Origin: JACPIL01 sp964362365
GTDB taxonomy: Archaea; Nanobdellota; Nanobdellia; Woesearchaeales; GW2011-AR9
Length of the DNA stretch: 7,221 nt
Direction: 5' to 3'
Assembly (NCBI GenBank): GCA_964362365.1
Contig: CAYIEF010000050.1
Location: forward strand, 1-7,221
A model generated the notes under the pieces. That model saw only the letters and a program-made list of their open reading frames with translations. It had not been told where the DNA came from and ran no database searches. Positions 1 through 4,284 of this stretch are shown here, piece by piece; within the stretch, counting starts at the first letter, position 1; the number at the start of each line of letters is the position of its first letter. A program made the position numbers and the translations under genes.

Positions 1-324
1 AACGTAGTTCTGACCAGTGATCCATCCTTCCATGAAAATGGTGTCTATGTTGCCCACTCGTTAAAAGATGCTCTTCATGATTTAGGTGATAGAAGAATAT
101 GTAAGGATGGTATTGATTATTCCAAGATCTTCATCGGTGGCGGACAGAGAGTGTATGAAGCGGCCATGCCCTATGCAACTTCATTGGAAATAACTCACGT
201 GCATCAGCAGGTAGAAGGAGAACAGTTGCGTTACTTCCCCCAGATAGATAGAAAGGTCTGGAAAGAGGTCCGCAGTGAATCAAGCACGAGTGAATTTTCC
301 TTCGCTACGTATGTGAGGCGATAG
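1..324 (+). CDS. folA: Dihydrofolate reductase, C-terminal part (5' truncated by window edge)
   Basis: Reading from base 1 gives 107 residues before TAG at 322-324. DHFR reduces dihydrofolate to tetrahydrofolate with NADPH in the cytoplasm and recycles the folate consumed by thymidylate synthase. The visible half carries the family's C-terminal landmarks: VVLTSDPSF and an SLKDAL helix, then KIFIGGGQRVYEAAMP (the conserved GG cofactor-binding strand and following helix). LEITHVHQQVEGEQLRYFPQID and the closing strand FSFATYVRR follow. The N-terminal half, with the substrate-binding acidic residue, lies outside the window. The stop codon directly abuts the ATG of the thymidylate kinase gene, so the two are surely co-transcribed and probably translationally coupled. 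Recognition rests on the motif pattern only. Confidence 0.93.
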   Translation, partial: NVVLTSDPSFHENGVYVAHSLKDALHDLGDRRICKDGIDYSKIFIGGGQRVYEAAMPYATSLEITHVHQQVEGEQLRYFPQIDRKVWKEVRSESSTSEFSFATYVRR

Positions 325-969
325 ATGGAACGTGGAAAATTTATAGTCTTAGAAGGGATAGACGGCTCTGGGACCAGTACGCAGGCCTCATTGCTGGTGA
401 AGTATCTCTTTGAAAAAGACAAAAAAAATGTTGTTGTTCTGACTCGTGAGCCGACAGAGCTTAACCATTATGGTAGGGAAGTTCGCCGGCGTATTGCCAA
501 AAGATTACTGCCTGATGAAAAAGTTATCGATGATCCTCAATATTGGACTGATTTATTTATTTTTGATAGGGAATGGCATGTAGCGAATGTTCTTGATCCG
601 CTGGTTAAAATTGGCCTGCAGATAGTTTGCGACCGCTACGACTTATCTACGGATGCATATCAATCAGCGCAGGGAATGGATATGGGCAATTTAATACAGG
701 AGCAGGAAAAGTTGCCATCCCCAGACCTTACCTTTCTTTTAGACCTTTCTGCAGAGGAAGCCCTGCACAGGAGGGGAAAAGACCAGCAGCGAACACAAGA
801 ATATTTTGATGGCCTTAATTTCCAGCAAGCAGTACGCCAGGAGTATCTTACTGCTGCAAAAAAGTTAAGTAATAATCGAAAGATTGTTATTATCGATGCT
901 TCAAAATCAATTGAAGATGTGGCCAAAGCAATCCAGCAGGAAGTAAACAAACTATACGGGTACAAATAA
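325..969 (+). CDS. tmk: Thymidylate kinase (dTMP kinase)
   Basis: Phosphorylates dTMP to dTDP, the step after thymidylate synthase/DHFR in dTTP synthesis; cytoplasmic. At 214 aa it has normal family length. Motifs in order: P-loop region FIVLEGIDGSGTSTQ (residues 6-20), TREPT (40-44), the FDREWHVANVL helix (80-90), the DRY motif VCDRYDLSTDAYQ (101-113) that positions the nucleotide, PDLTFLLDL (133-141), and a lid segment RRGKDQQRTQEYFD (149-162). The helix VRQEYL follows. The start is fixed by abutment with the upstream DHFR stop. One oddity: the Walker A lysine (GxxxxGK[ST]) is replaced by threonine (T17), giving GSGTST. I believe other dTMP kinases show a similar GTTT variant, so this need not mean loss of function. 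The stop codon adjoins the stop of the convergent microprotein gene. Confidence 0.95.
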   Translation: MERGKFIVLEGIDGSGTSTQASLLVKYLFEKDKKNVVVLTREPTELNHYGREVRRRIAKRLLPDEKVIDDPQYWTDLFIFDREWHVANVLDPLVKIGLQIVCDRYDLSTDAYQSAQGMDMGNLIQEQEKLPSPDLTFLLDLSAEEALHRRGKDQQRTQEYFDGLNFQQAVRQEYLTAAKKLSNNRKIVIIDASKSIEDVAKAIQQEVNKLYGYK

Positions 970-1074
970 TTATTTATTCTCCTTTTCTTCCTTTTTTTCT
1001 TCAGGAAAGAATGAATCTAGCTTCTTGCACTTCTTCTGGGCATTGAAAGAAATCTTAGGACCGTCTTTAGACAT
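970..1074 (-). CDS. 34-aa lysine-rich microprotein with a PIP-box-like motif
   Basis: The ORF runs from ATG at 1074-1072 to TAA at 972-970 and encodes MSKDGPKISFNAQKKCKKLD followed by SFFPEEKKEEKENK. Three things make it look real. A full-strength SD GAGGTGAT lies 8 nt before the ATG. A good archaeal TATA box lies about 115 bp upstream. Its stop adjoins the tmk stop with no gap, so the protein fills the interval exactly. Residues 16-23 (CKKLDSFF) resemble the PCNA-interacting peptide QxxLxxFF found at the ends of archaeal replication proteins, except that cysteine takes the glutamine position. A basic stretch before it and an acidic/lysine tail after it flank this motif. No transmembrane segment or signal peptide is present. 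I do not recognise the protein. A link to PCNA and DNA replication or repair is inference from the motif alone, though the neighbouring nucleotide-supply genes fit. Confidence 0.72.
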   Translation of the reverse strand: MSKDGPKISFNAQKKCKKLDSFFPEEKKEEKENK

Positions 1075-1082
1075 AAAAATCT

Positions 1083-1090
1083 ATCACCTC
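1083..1090 (-). promoter_or_regulatory. Strong Shine-Dalgarno site of the 34-aa gene
   Basis: On the minus strand this is GAGGTGAT, eight bases complementary to the usual 16S rRNA 3' end, with 8 nt to the ATG at 1074. It fixes the start of the small gene. The sequence just before it (AAAAA) belongs to the 3' arm of a hairpin. Confidence 0.8.
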
Positions 1091-1152
1091 TTTTTGAGCG
1101 CTTTTGCACTCAAAAAAGGTCCCGAAGGATGTAATCCTTCGATACCTCTTTT
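1091..1152 (-). promoter_or_regulatory. Structured 5' leader of the 34-aa gene: two overlapping hairpins
   Basis: In the minus-strand RNA, hairpin 1 (1152-1112) pairs AAAAGAGGT with ACCTTTTTT around an inner perfect stem CGAAGGAT / ATCCTTCG (1141-1134 with 1130-1123, loop TAC). Hairpin 2 (1116-1091) pairs TTTTTGAG with CTCAAAAA. The T-run is used by both, so they cannot fully form together. In addition AAAAGAGGT at the 5' end is nearly repeated as AAAAAGAGGT over the SD, so ACCTTTTTT could pair with either copy. The layout suggests a switch that hides or exposes the ribosome binding site. The pairings are seen in the sequence; the regulatory role is inference. Confidence 0.5.
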
Positions 1153-1160
1153 AACAACAT
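1110..1160 (-). other. Possible 16-codon leader ORF in the same 5' leader
   Basis: An ATG at 1160, only about 7 nt after the transcription start predicted from the TATA box, opens a 16-residue frame (MLLKEVSKDYILRDLF) ending with TGA at 1112-1110. It spans hairpin 1 and stops inside the 5' arm of hairpin 2, as in translational attenuators. No SD precedes it and so short an ORF can arise by chance. Confidence 0.2.
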
Positions 1161-1189
1161 CTATCGTGGGAAAAAGGAAAACTCTGAAG

Positions 1190-1197
1190 TATATAAA
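1190..1197 (-). promoter_or_regulatory. TATA box for the 34-aa gene
   Basis: The minus strand reads TTTATATA, a consensus-like archaeal TATA box. Using the 26-30 nt spacing of other promoters in this window, transcription would begin near 1167 and give a leader of about 90 nt. Confidence 0.55.
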
Positions 1198-1259
1198 GAC
1201 TGTTGATATGAAACTATACTGAAGGAAAACAATAATTAGGATATAAGTGAATGAATAAG

Positions 1260-1266
1260 TTTAAAT
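1260..1266 (+). promoter_or_regulatory. TATA box for a leaderless HAD phosphatase mRNA
   Basis: TTTAAAT lies 29 nt before the ATG at 1289, and no SD precedes that ATG. Transcription is therefore expected to start at or next to the start codon. Confidence 0.5.
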
Positions 1267-1288
1267 CATCTTATTAATTTGTCACATT

Positions 1289-1882
1289 ATGGTCAAAATC
1301 TATCTTTTCGATTCGGACGGTACGCTTATCAATACAAACATTTATGCTCAGCTATATCCGAAAATACTCTTCCTGGTTGAAAAGAAGAAAGAATTGAAAG
1401 GCAAGGATCTTGATGCGAATGCAATCTCGTTAGGATTAAAGAAAAATAAATATGGAAGATGGGATACTGGCGATTTATGTCGTGAGTTAGGCCTTCTTGA
1501 TGAATACTATAAGGAATTAGAAAAAGCAATCGAAATTGAGCCAGTCCTTCATGACGCTGTTGAGGAGTTATTTACAAAAATAAAGAAAAACAACAAAAAA
1601 ATCGGTGTTGTTTCTAATTCCATGCACAGAACGATTCAACTCTACCTGAAAAAATATGGCCTAAGTAAGTACATAGATTTTATCTTTTCTTCGGATGATG
1701 CTGGCTGCAGGAAGGATAATGTACTTTACTGGAAAAAAATTATTGAAAAACAAAAATTAAAAACTCAAGAATGTCTCATGGTCGGTGATGATGAATTAGA
1801 GGATATAAAAATTCCTGCAAGTTTTGGATTTAACACTTTTCTTATTAAGACACCAAAAGACTTAGAAAAAGTACCTATCTAA
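1289..1882 (+). CDS. HAD-superfamily phosphatase (phosphoglycolate phosphatase-like)
   Basis: This 197-aa protein has all four HAD motifs: I, FDSDGTL with nucleophile D8 and acid/base D10; II, VVSNS (S109 or S111); III, lysine K142 in CRKDN; and IV, MVGDDELED with D167/D168 and D172 as Mg2+ ligands. The helical segment between motifs I and II (about residues 20-90) is a C1-type cap, as in phosphoglycolate phosphatases and beta-phosphoglucomutases. A cytoplasmic small-molecule phosphatase is likely; the substrate cannot be read from sequence. The start fits the leaderless TATA arrangement, and the protein begins directly with the first beta strand (MVKIYLFDSDGT), so no shorter start is possible. 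Its TAA (1880-1882) adjoins the TGA (1885-1883) of the convergent gene. Confidence 0.9.
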   Translation: MVKIYLFDSDGTLINTNIYAQLYPKILFLVEKKKELKGKDLDANAISLGLKKNKYGRWDTGDLCRELGLLDEYYKELEKAIEIEPVLHDAVEELFTKIKKNNKKIGVVSNSMHRTIQLYLKKYGLSKYIDFIFSSDDAGCRKDNVLYWKKIIEKQKLKTQECLMVGDDELEDIKIPASFGFNTFLIKTPKDLEKVPI

Positions 1883-2389
1883 TCACTGTCCTCTATCAAT
1901 CAGATCCATGCTCAGATGAGAATCAACTTCTCCGTTTTCTGCATTAATTTTGATGTTAATGAATTTCAGATCTTTAGTAATAAAGGTAAAGTTCCAGAGC
2001 GATTTACCTTCCAAATTCTGCAGAATCACAAAACCATCACCTCTGCCTGCTTTGGGAAATAATTCTTCCACATGTCCAGCAAAGACATCCACTGCTTTAT
2101 CAAAAGGAATTTTCACAGAAACGATCTCCAGCTCTTCTACCTTCTGTTCAGGTTTCTTGAAAACGTCATCTTCCTTTTTTTTAACTGTTATCTTTTCACC
2201 ACAAGCAAAAACCGTCATTTTCTCAGAATCAGCATCGTAAAATCCAACTTCCCAGTCGCTTTTCAATTCGCAGTCAGCAGAGATGGGACAAAAAAAATGG
2301 GAAAGATAGCCTTTCGGATGTTTCTTTTTCCAAGACACGTATTTTTCACTTTTTTCTATCTTGGCCAGCATCTCTCTTGGAGAAGCCAT
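1883..2389 (-). CDS. Unrecognised 168-aa protein co-transcribed with TFS
   Basis: I place the start at ATG 2389-2387, where TAATG overlaps the stop of the transcription factor S gene by one base, a typical coupled junction. An upstream in-frame ATG at 2419 would add ten residues inside the TFS gene and is less likely. The protein is soluble and mixed alpha/beta. It has an N-terminal helix (MASPREMLAKIEKSEKYVSW), then YLSHFFCPIS, DWEVGFYDADSEKMTVF (strands), and a charged KKKEDDVFKKPEQKVEELEI stretch. It ends with WNFTFITKDLKFINIKINAENGEV (about residues 132-155). That last part, two strands followed by an N-A-E-N-G-E turn, resembles the PepSY/cystatin-like hairpin (IDAxTGEV), but this is only a visual likeness. 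There is no signal peptide or membrane segment. Its function is unknown; the operon suggests constitutive expression with the transcription machinery. Confidence 0.85.
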   Translation of the reverse strand: MASPREMLAKIEKSEKYVSWKKKHPKGYLSHFFCPISADCELKSDWEVGFYDADSEKMTVFACGEKITVKKKEDDVFKKPEQKVEELEIVSVKIPFDKAVDVFAGHVEELFPKAGRGDGFVILQNLEGKSLWNFTFITKDLKFINIKINAENGEVDSHLSMDLIDRGQ

Positions 2390-2700
2390 TAAGAGTACTC
2401 TCTCCACGTATAATTGCATTTAGTACACTTAAAGAACCTGGTTTCCGGCTCGTCAGCGCCTCTAGTCTGCTGGGTCCAGAAATAGGCTATCTTATTATCA
2501 CATTTTGGACAGGGAGTCTTGATCTTAGGATTAGTCTCCACTTGTTCTACTACTTCAATTTTCTTGATGTTCTTTACTTTTTCCTTTAGCTCTGTTGTTT
2601 CTTCATCAGGAGCTTTGCTGAAGCCGCAGCTGCAAAAAAGAACTTTCTTCCCGGCCTTATCTTTCGGCCGCAATATTGAACCGCATGTCGGACAGAACAT
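2389..2700 (-). CDS. tfs: Transcription factor S (TFIIS-like RNA polymerase cleavage factor)
   Basis: This 103-aa protein stimulates the intrinsic RNA cleavage of backtracked archaeal RNA polymerase. The N-terminal zinc ribbon has CPTCG (C3, C6) and FCSCG (C23, C25). A charged linker, about residues 33-62, follows. The C-terminal ribbon has CPKC (C64, C67) and CTKC (C92, C95), with the catalytic acidic pair in QTRGADEPETRFF (D83, E84), which reaches the polymerase active site through the funnel. The length matches the family (about 100-110 aa). One oddity: the second cysteine pair of the N-terminal ribbon is CxC rather than the usual CxxC. SD AAGGTGAT lies 5 nt before the ATG, and a TATA box lies near 2760. 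It is the first gene of a two-gene operon. Confidence 0.95.
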   Translation of the reverse strand: MFCPTCGSILRPKDKAGKKVLFCSCGFSKAPDEETTELKEKVKNIKKIEVVEQVETNPKIKTPCPKCDNKIAYFWTQQTRGADEPETRFFKCTKCNYTWREYS

Positions 2701-2705
2701 ATAAC

Positions 2706-2713
2706 ATCACCTT
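2706..2713 (-). promoter_or_regulatory. Shine-Dalgarno site of the TFS gene
   Basis: The minus strand reads AAGGTGAT, 5 nt before the ATG at 2700. It confirms this start. Confidence 0.75.
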
Positions 2714-2755
2714 GTCTATTTAACTATCGTTATTTTATCCAGAAATCAGCTGCTT

Positions 2756-2764
2756 CTTTATATA
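2756..2764 (-). promoter_or_regulatory. TATA box for the TFS operon
   Basis: The minus strand reads TATATAAAG. The expected transcription start is near 2735, giving a leader of about 35 nt that includes the SD. The complementary strand reads CTTTATATA, but no plus-strand gene begins at the right distance. Confidence 0.5.
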
Positions 2765-2801
2765 GTTTACCTAAATGTAATTAGTATAGTGCCATAATCT
2801 A

Positions 2802-2809
2802 TTTATAGA
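2802..2809 (+). promoter_or_regulatory. TATA box for the gene starting at GTG 2830
   Basis: TTTATAGA lies 28 nt before the GTG at 2830 and there is no SD, so the mRNA is probably leaderless. This supports the GTG start. Confidence 0.5.
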
Positions 2810-2829
2810 AGTTTGATCCTAGAACTGTC

Positions 2830-3510
2830 GTGAAGAAGAAGATTTATGCGTTAATTAAGGCCCTAGAGCAGCAATACGGTGTTCCAGTACAGGTTTCGGT
2901 AGAAAAACCTAAGGAAACGGAACAAGTATTAGAACGAGGTTATCAGAAGATCATTTTTCCCACAACGAGAAAGATCTATGGTTCCTTAGAAAGTAGGGCT
3001 TGTGAAGTTCTGCCTTTGCCTACCGATGTTCATGAGATTAAGCATGATTTAGATTTAGTAGTTGGAAAATACGATTCTTTACGTCAACTTAACAGGAAAA
3101 TTAACGCTATTCAACGGCTGTCATTTCTTTGCATCCATGGCCTTGATTTTGATGAAGGATTACGAAATCATTTAGCAACTAAATATGAAGTGAAAGAAAA
3201 AGTGGTAGGGATCGCCCATGGTGGAGAAGCGGATTGGTATACTGTTGATGGGGTAGAAGCAGACTTGGGATACTGGAAAAAGAAGAGGCCTGATTTATTT
3301 AAAGAATCAGTACGATATTTGGAGGATAACAAAGTTCAGTTTTGGTATCACCGCCTTGCGGCTACTCCCCACGGAGTTTATATTTCTGATAATTGTGGTG
3401 ATTACATAGGTGGAGATGATGTCTTAGAGCACTACCTTGGCACTAACGAATTAGAAAGCCTAGCTTTAACTCAGAAAATAGCTGATGTCAAATTAAAATT
3501 CTTAAAATAA
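2830..3510 (+). CDS. Unrecognised 226-aa cytoplasmic protein
   Basis: A GTG start, expected to be the first codon of a leaderless mRNA, opens a full-length frame ending 4 bp before the convergent signal peptidase stop. I do not recognise the family. The N-terminal part (1-60) looks alpha/beta (IYALIKALEQQYGVPVQVSV, then KIIFPTTRKIYGS). A helical charged middle, about 65-120, includes DVHEIKHDLDLVVGKYDSLR and LCIHGLDFDEGLRNHL. The C-terminal part is rich in candidate catalytic or metal-binding residues: IAHGGEADWYTVDGVEADLG (128-147) and FWYHRLAATPHGVYISDNCG (171-190), then DYIGGDD. Several His and Asp residues (H103, H130, H174, H181, D188) sit in turns typical of conserved sites, so an enzyme is plausible; this is inference. 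No signal peptide or transmembrane segment is present. Confidence 0.82.
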   Translation: MKKKIYALIKALEQQYGVPVQVSVEKPKETEQVLERGYQKIIFPTTRKIYGSLESRACEVLPLPTDVHEIKHDLDLVVGKYDSLRQLNRKINAIQRLSFLCIHGLDFDEGLRNHLATKYEVKEKVVGIAHGGEADWYTVDGVEADLGYWKKKRPDLFKESVRYLEDNKVQFWYHRLAATPHGVYISDNCGDYIGGDDVLEHYLGTNELESLALTQKIADVKLKFLK

Positions 3511-3514
3511 TTTT

Positions 3515-4153
3515 TTACCTCTGAATATTCCAGCCTAACGGTCGTACTGCTTCCACAAACAAGATTTTCACCCAACCTAAATAGGGTATTCTAAACCAAC
3601 CCTGGCCATAAATTCGGGATTCATCTATTTTATCCTCTCCCGGAACCAGGACATTATTATGGTCCCCTCTCGTTTGGTAAAACCGTTTTCCTTCTTCTTC
3701 CCACACCTTCGCTGTTCGATGTATAATCGGCTGCGGTCTGTCTCCTTCAAAAATCAAAATATCTCCTACTTCCAGGTTTTCTCTATGTGCTCTCCAGAGA
3801 ACAATGACATCTCCCTTATTAAAGCCGTTCGAGAAAGGAAAATTTCTGAACTGTTCTTTGCTGATCCCTTGCTGTTCATACCATGCTCCGCATACTTCCC
3901 AATAGTTATCGAACGATTCTTTAAAATCCTTATAATAATTTCCACACAATTTTCCCTCATGCAATCCATGCTCCATGCTTTCGCTAACGACGGCTACGAT
4001 GGGAAAGCTTGTTCCTAACGCCATTCCGAGAAGAGGATAAAGAATAAATCTGATCACTAAAAATGCTACTAATACATTAGCCACCCAGCTGGTCAGAGAA
4101 TCGTCATGCCAAAAGAAATTCCATGTTTTCCTGAGTTTTCCATCCTTATCCAT
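3515..4153 (-). CDS. Signal peptidase I (archaeal/ER type, S26B)
   Basis: A membrane-bound serine protease that removes signal peptides from Sec-exported proteins. After a short cytoplasmic N-terminus there is one transmembrane helix (about residues 22-46). The catalytic SESM motif follows (S59, just after the membrane). IIHRT supplies H145, the histidine that archaeal and eukaryotic enzymes use instead of the bacterial lysine. RGDHNN supplies D164, and ED in PGEDKID (D174) is the second conserved acidic position. The C-terminal IYGQGWFRIPYLGWVKIL is the usual closing segment. One oddity: an extra stretch of about 50 residues (62-113, with C70 and C88 and many aromatics) separates the serine from GDVIVL. 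It may form a lineage-specific lid. The gene is convergent with the 226-aa gene and divergent from the methyltransferase gene. Confidence 0.93.
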   Translation of the reverse strand: MDKDGKLRKTWNFFWHDDSLTSWVANVLVAFLVIRFILYPLLGMALGTSFPIVAVVSESMEHGLHEGKLCGNYYKDFKESFDNYWEVCGAWYEQQGISKEQFRNFPFSNGFNKGDVIVLWRAHRENLEVGDILIFEGDRPQPIIHRTAKVWEEEGKRFYQTRGDHNNVLVPGEDKIDESRIYGQGWFRIPYLGWVKILFVEAVRPLGWNIQR

Positions 4154-4183
4154 ATTTTATCTATTCTTTCCCGCTTTAAAAAG

Positions 4184-4193
4184 CTTTTTATAG
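4184..4193 (-). promoter_or_regulatory. Probable TATA box of the signal peptidase gene
   Basis: The minus strand reads CTATAAAAAG about 40 nt before the ATG at 4153, predicting a leader of roughly 12 nt. An overlapping TTTTTAAAG is an alternative. A perfect inverted repeat lies immediately upstream, where regulators or TFB would bind. Confidence 0.4.
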
Positions 4194-4222
4194 AGAAAAT
4201 GTGAAGAAGTATCACATTTTCT
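4194..4222. repeat. Perfect 11-bp inverted repeat (AGAAAATGTGA / TCACATTTTCT)
   Basis: The arms at 4194-4204 and 4212-4222 match perfectly, with a 7-bp spacer. It lies between divergent promoters, directly behind the signal peptidase TATA box, so it could be an operator. Its ends (AGAAAAT...ATTTTCT) also match the larger palindromes at 4639 and 5553. Confidence 0.75.
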
Positions 4223-4224
4223 AA

Positions 4225-4261
4225 ATATGAATCTTATTTGGAGTTGCCAAAAGATTCATAT
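4225..4261. repeat. Second 11-bp inverted repeat overlapping the methyltransferase TATA box
   Basis: ATATGAATCTT (4225-4235) is the reverse complement of AAGATTCATAT (4251-4261), with a 15-bp spacer. The right arm covers the first bases of the TATA element of the methyltransferase gene, so a protein bound here would be expected to block TBP. The operator role is inference. Confidence 0.6.
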
Positions 4262-4264
4262 AAA
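4255..4264 (+). promoter_or_regulatory. TATA box that decides the methyltransferase start
   Basis: TTCATATAAA places its TATAAA 26 nt before ATG 4285, matching the other leaderless promoters here. The upstream in-frame ATG at 4264 overlaps the box itself and would lie before the transcription start, so 4285 is preferred. Confidence 0.5.
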
Positions 4265-4284
4265 TGGAAGTTTTAATCACTGTA

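Noticed and set aside
1112..1152. Bacterial-type intrinsic terminator in the 34-aa gene leader (stem followed by six T)
   Set aside because: It lies upstream of the gene, the T-run is itself part of the pairing, and archaeal termination does not need such hairpins. An attenuating role remains possible and is listed separately.
1025..1222. Plus-strand 65-aa open frame between tmk and the HAD gene
   Set aside because: It has no SD or suitable TATA box, low-complexity content, and runs antisense through the better-supported 34-aa gene and its hairpin leader.
1950..2392. Plus-strand frames opposite the 168-aa gene
   Set aside because: They are Ser/Phe/Leu-rich mirror frames of a lysine- and glutamate-rich coding strand, without their own start signals.
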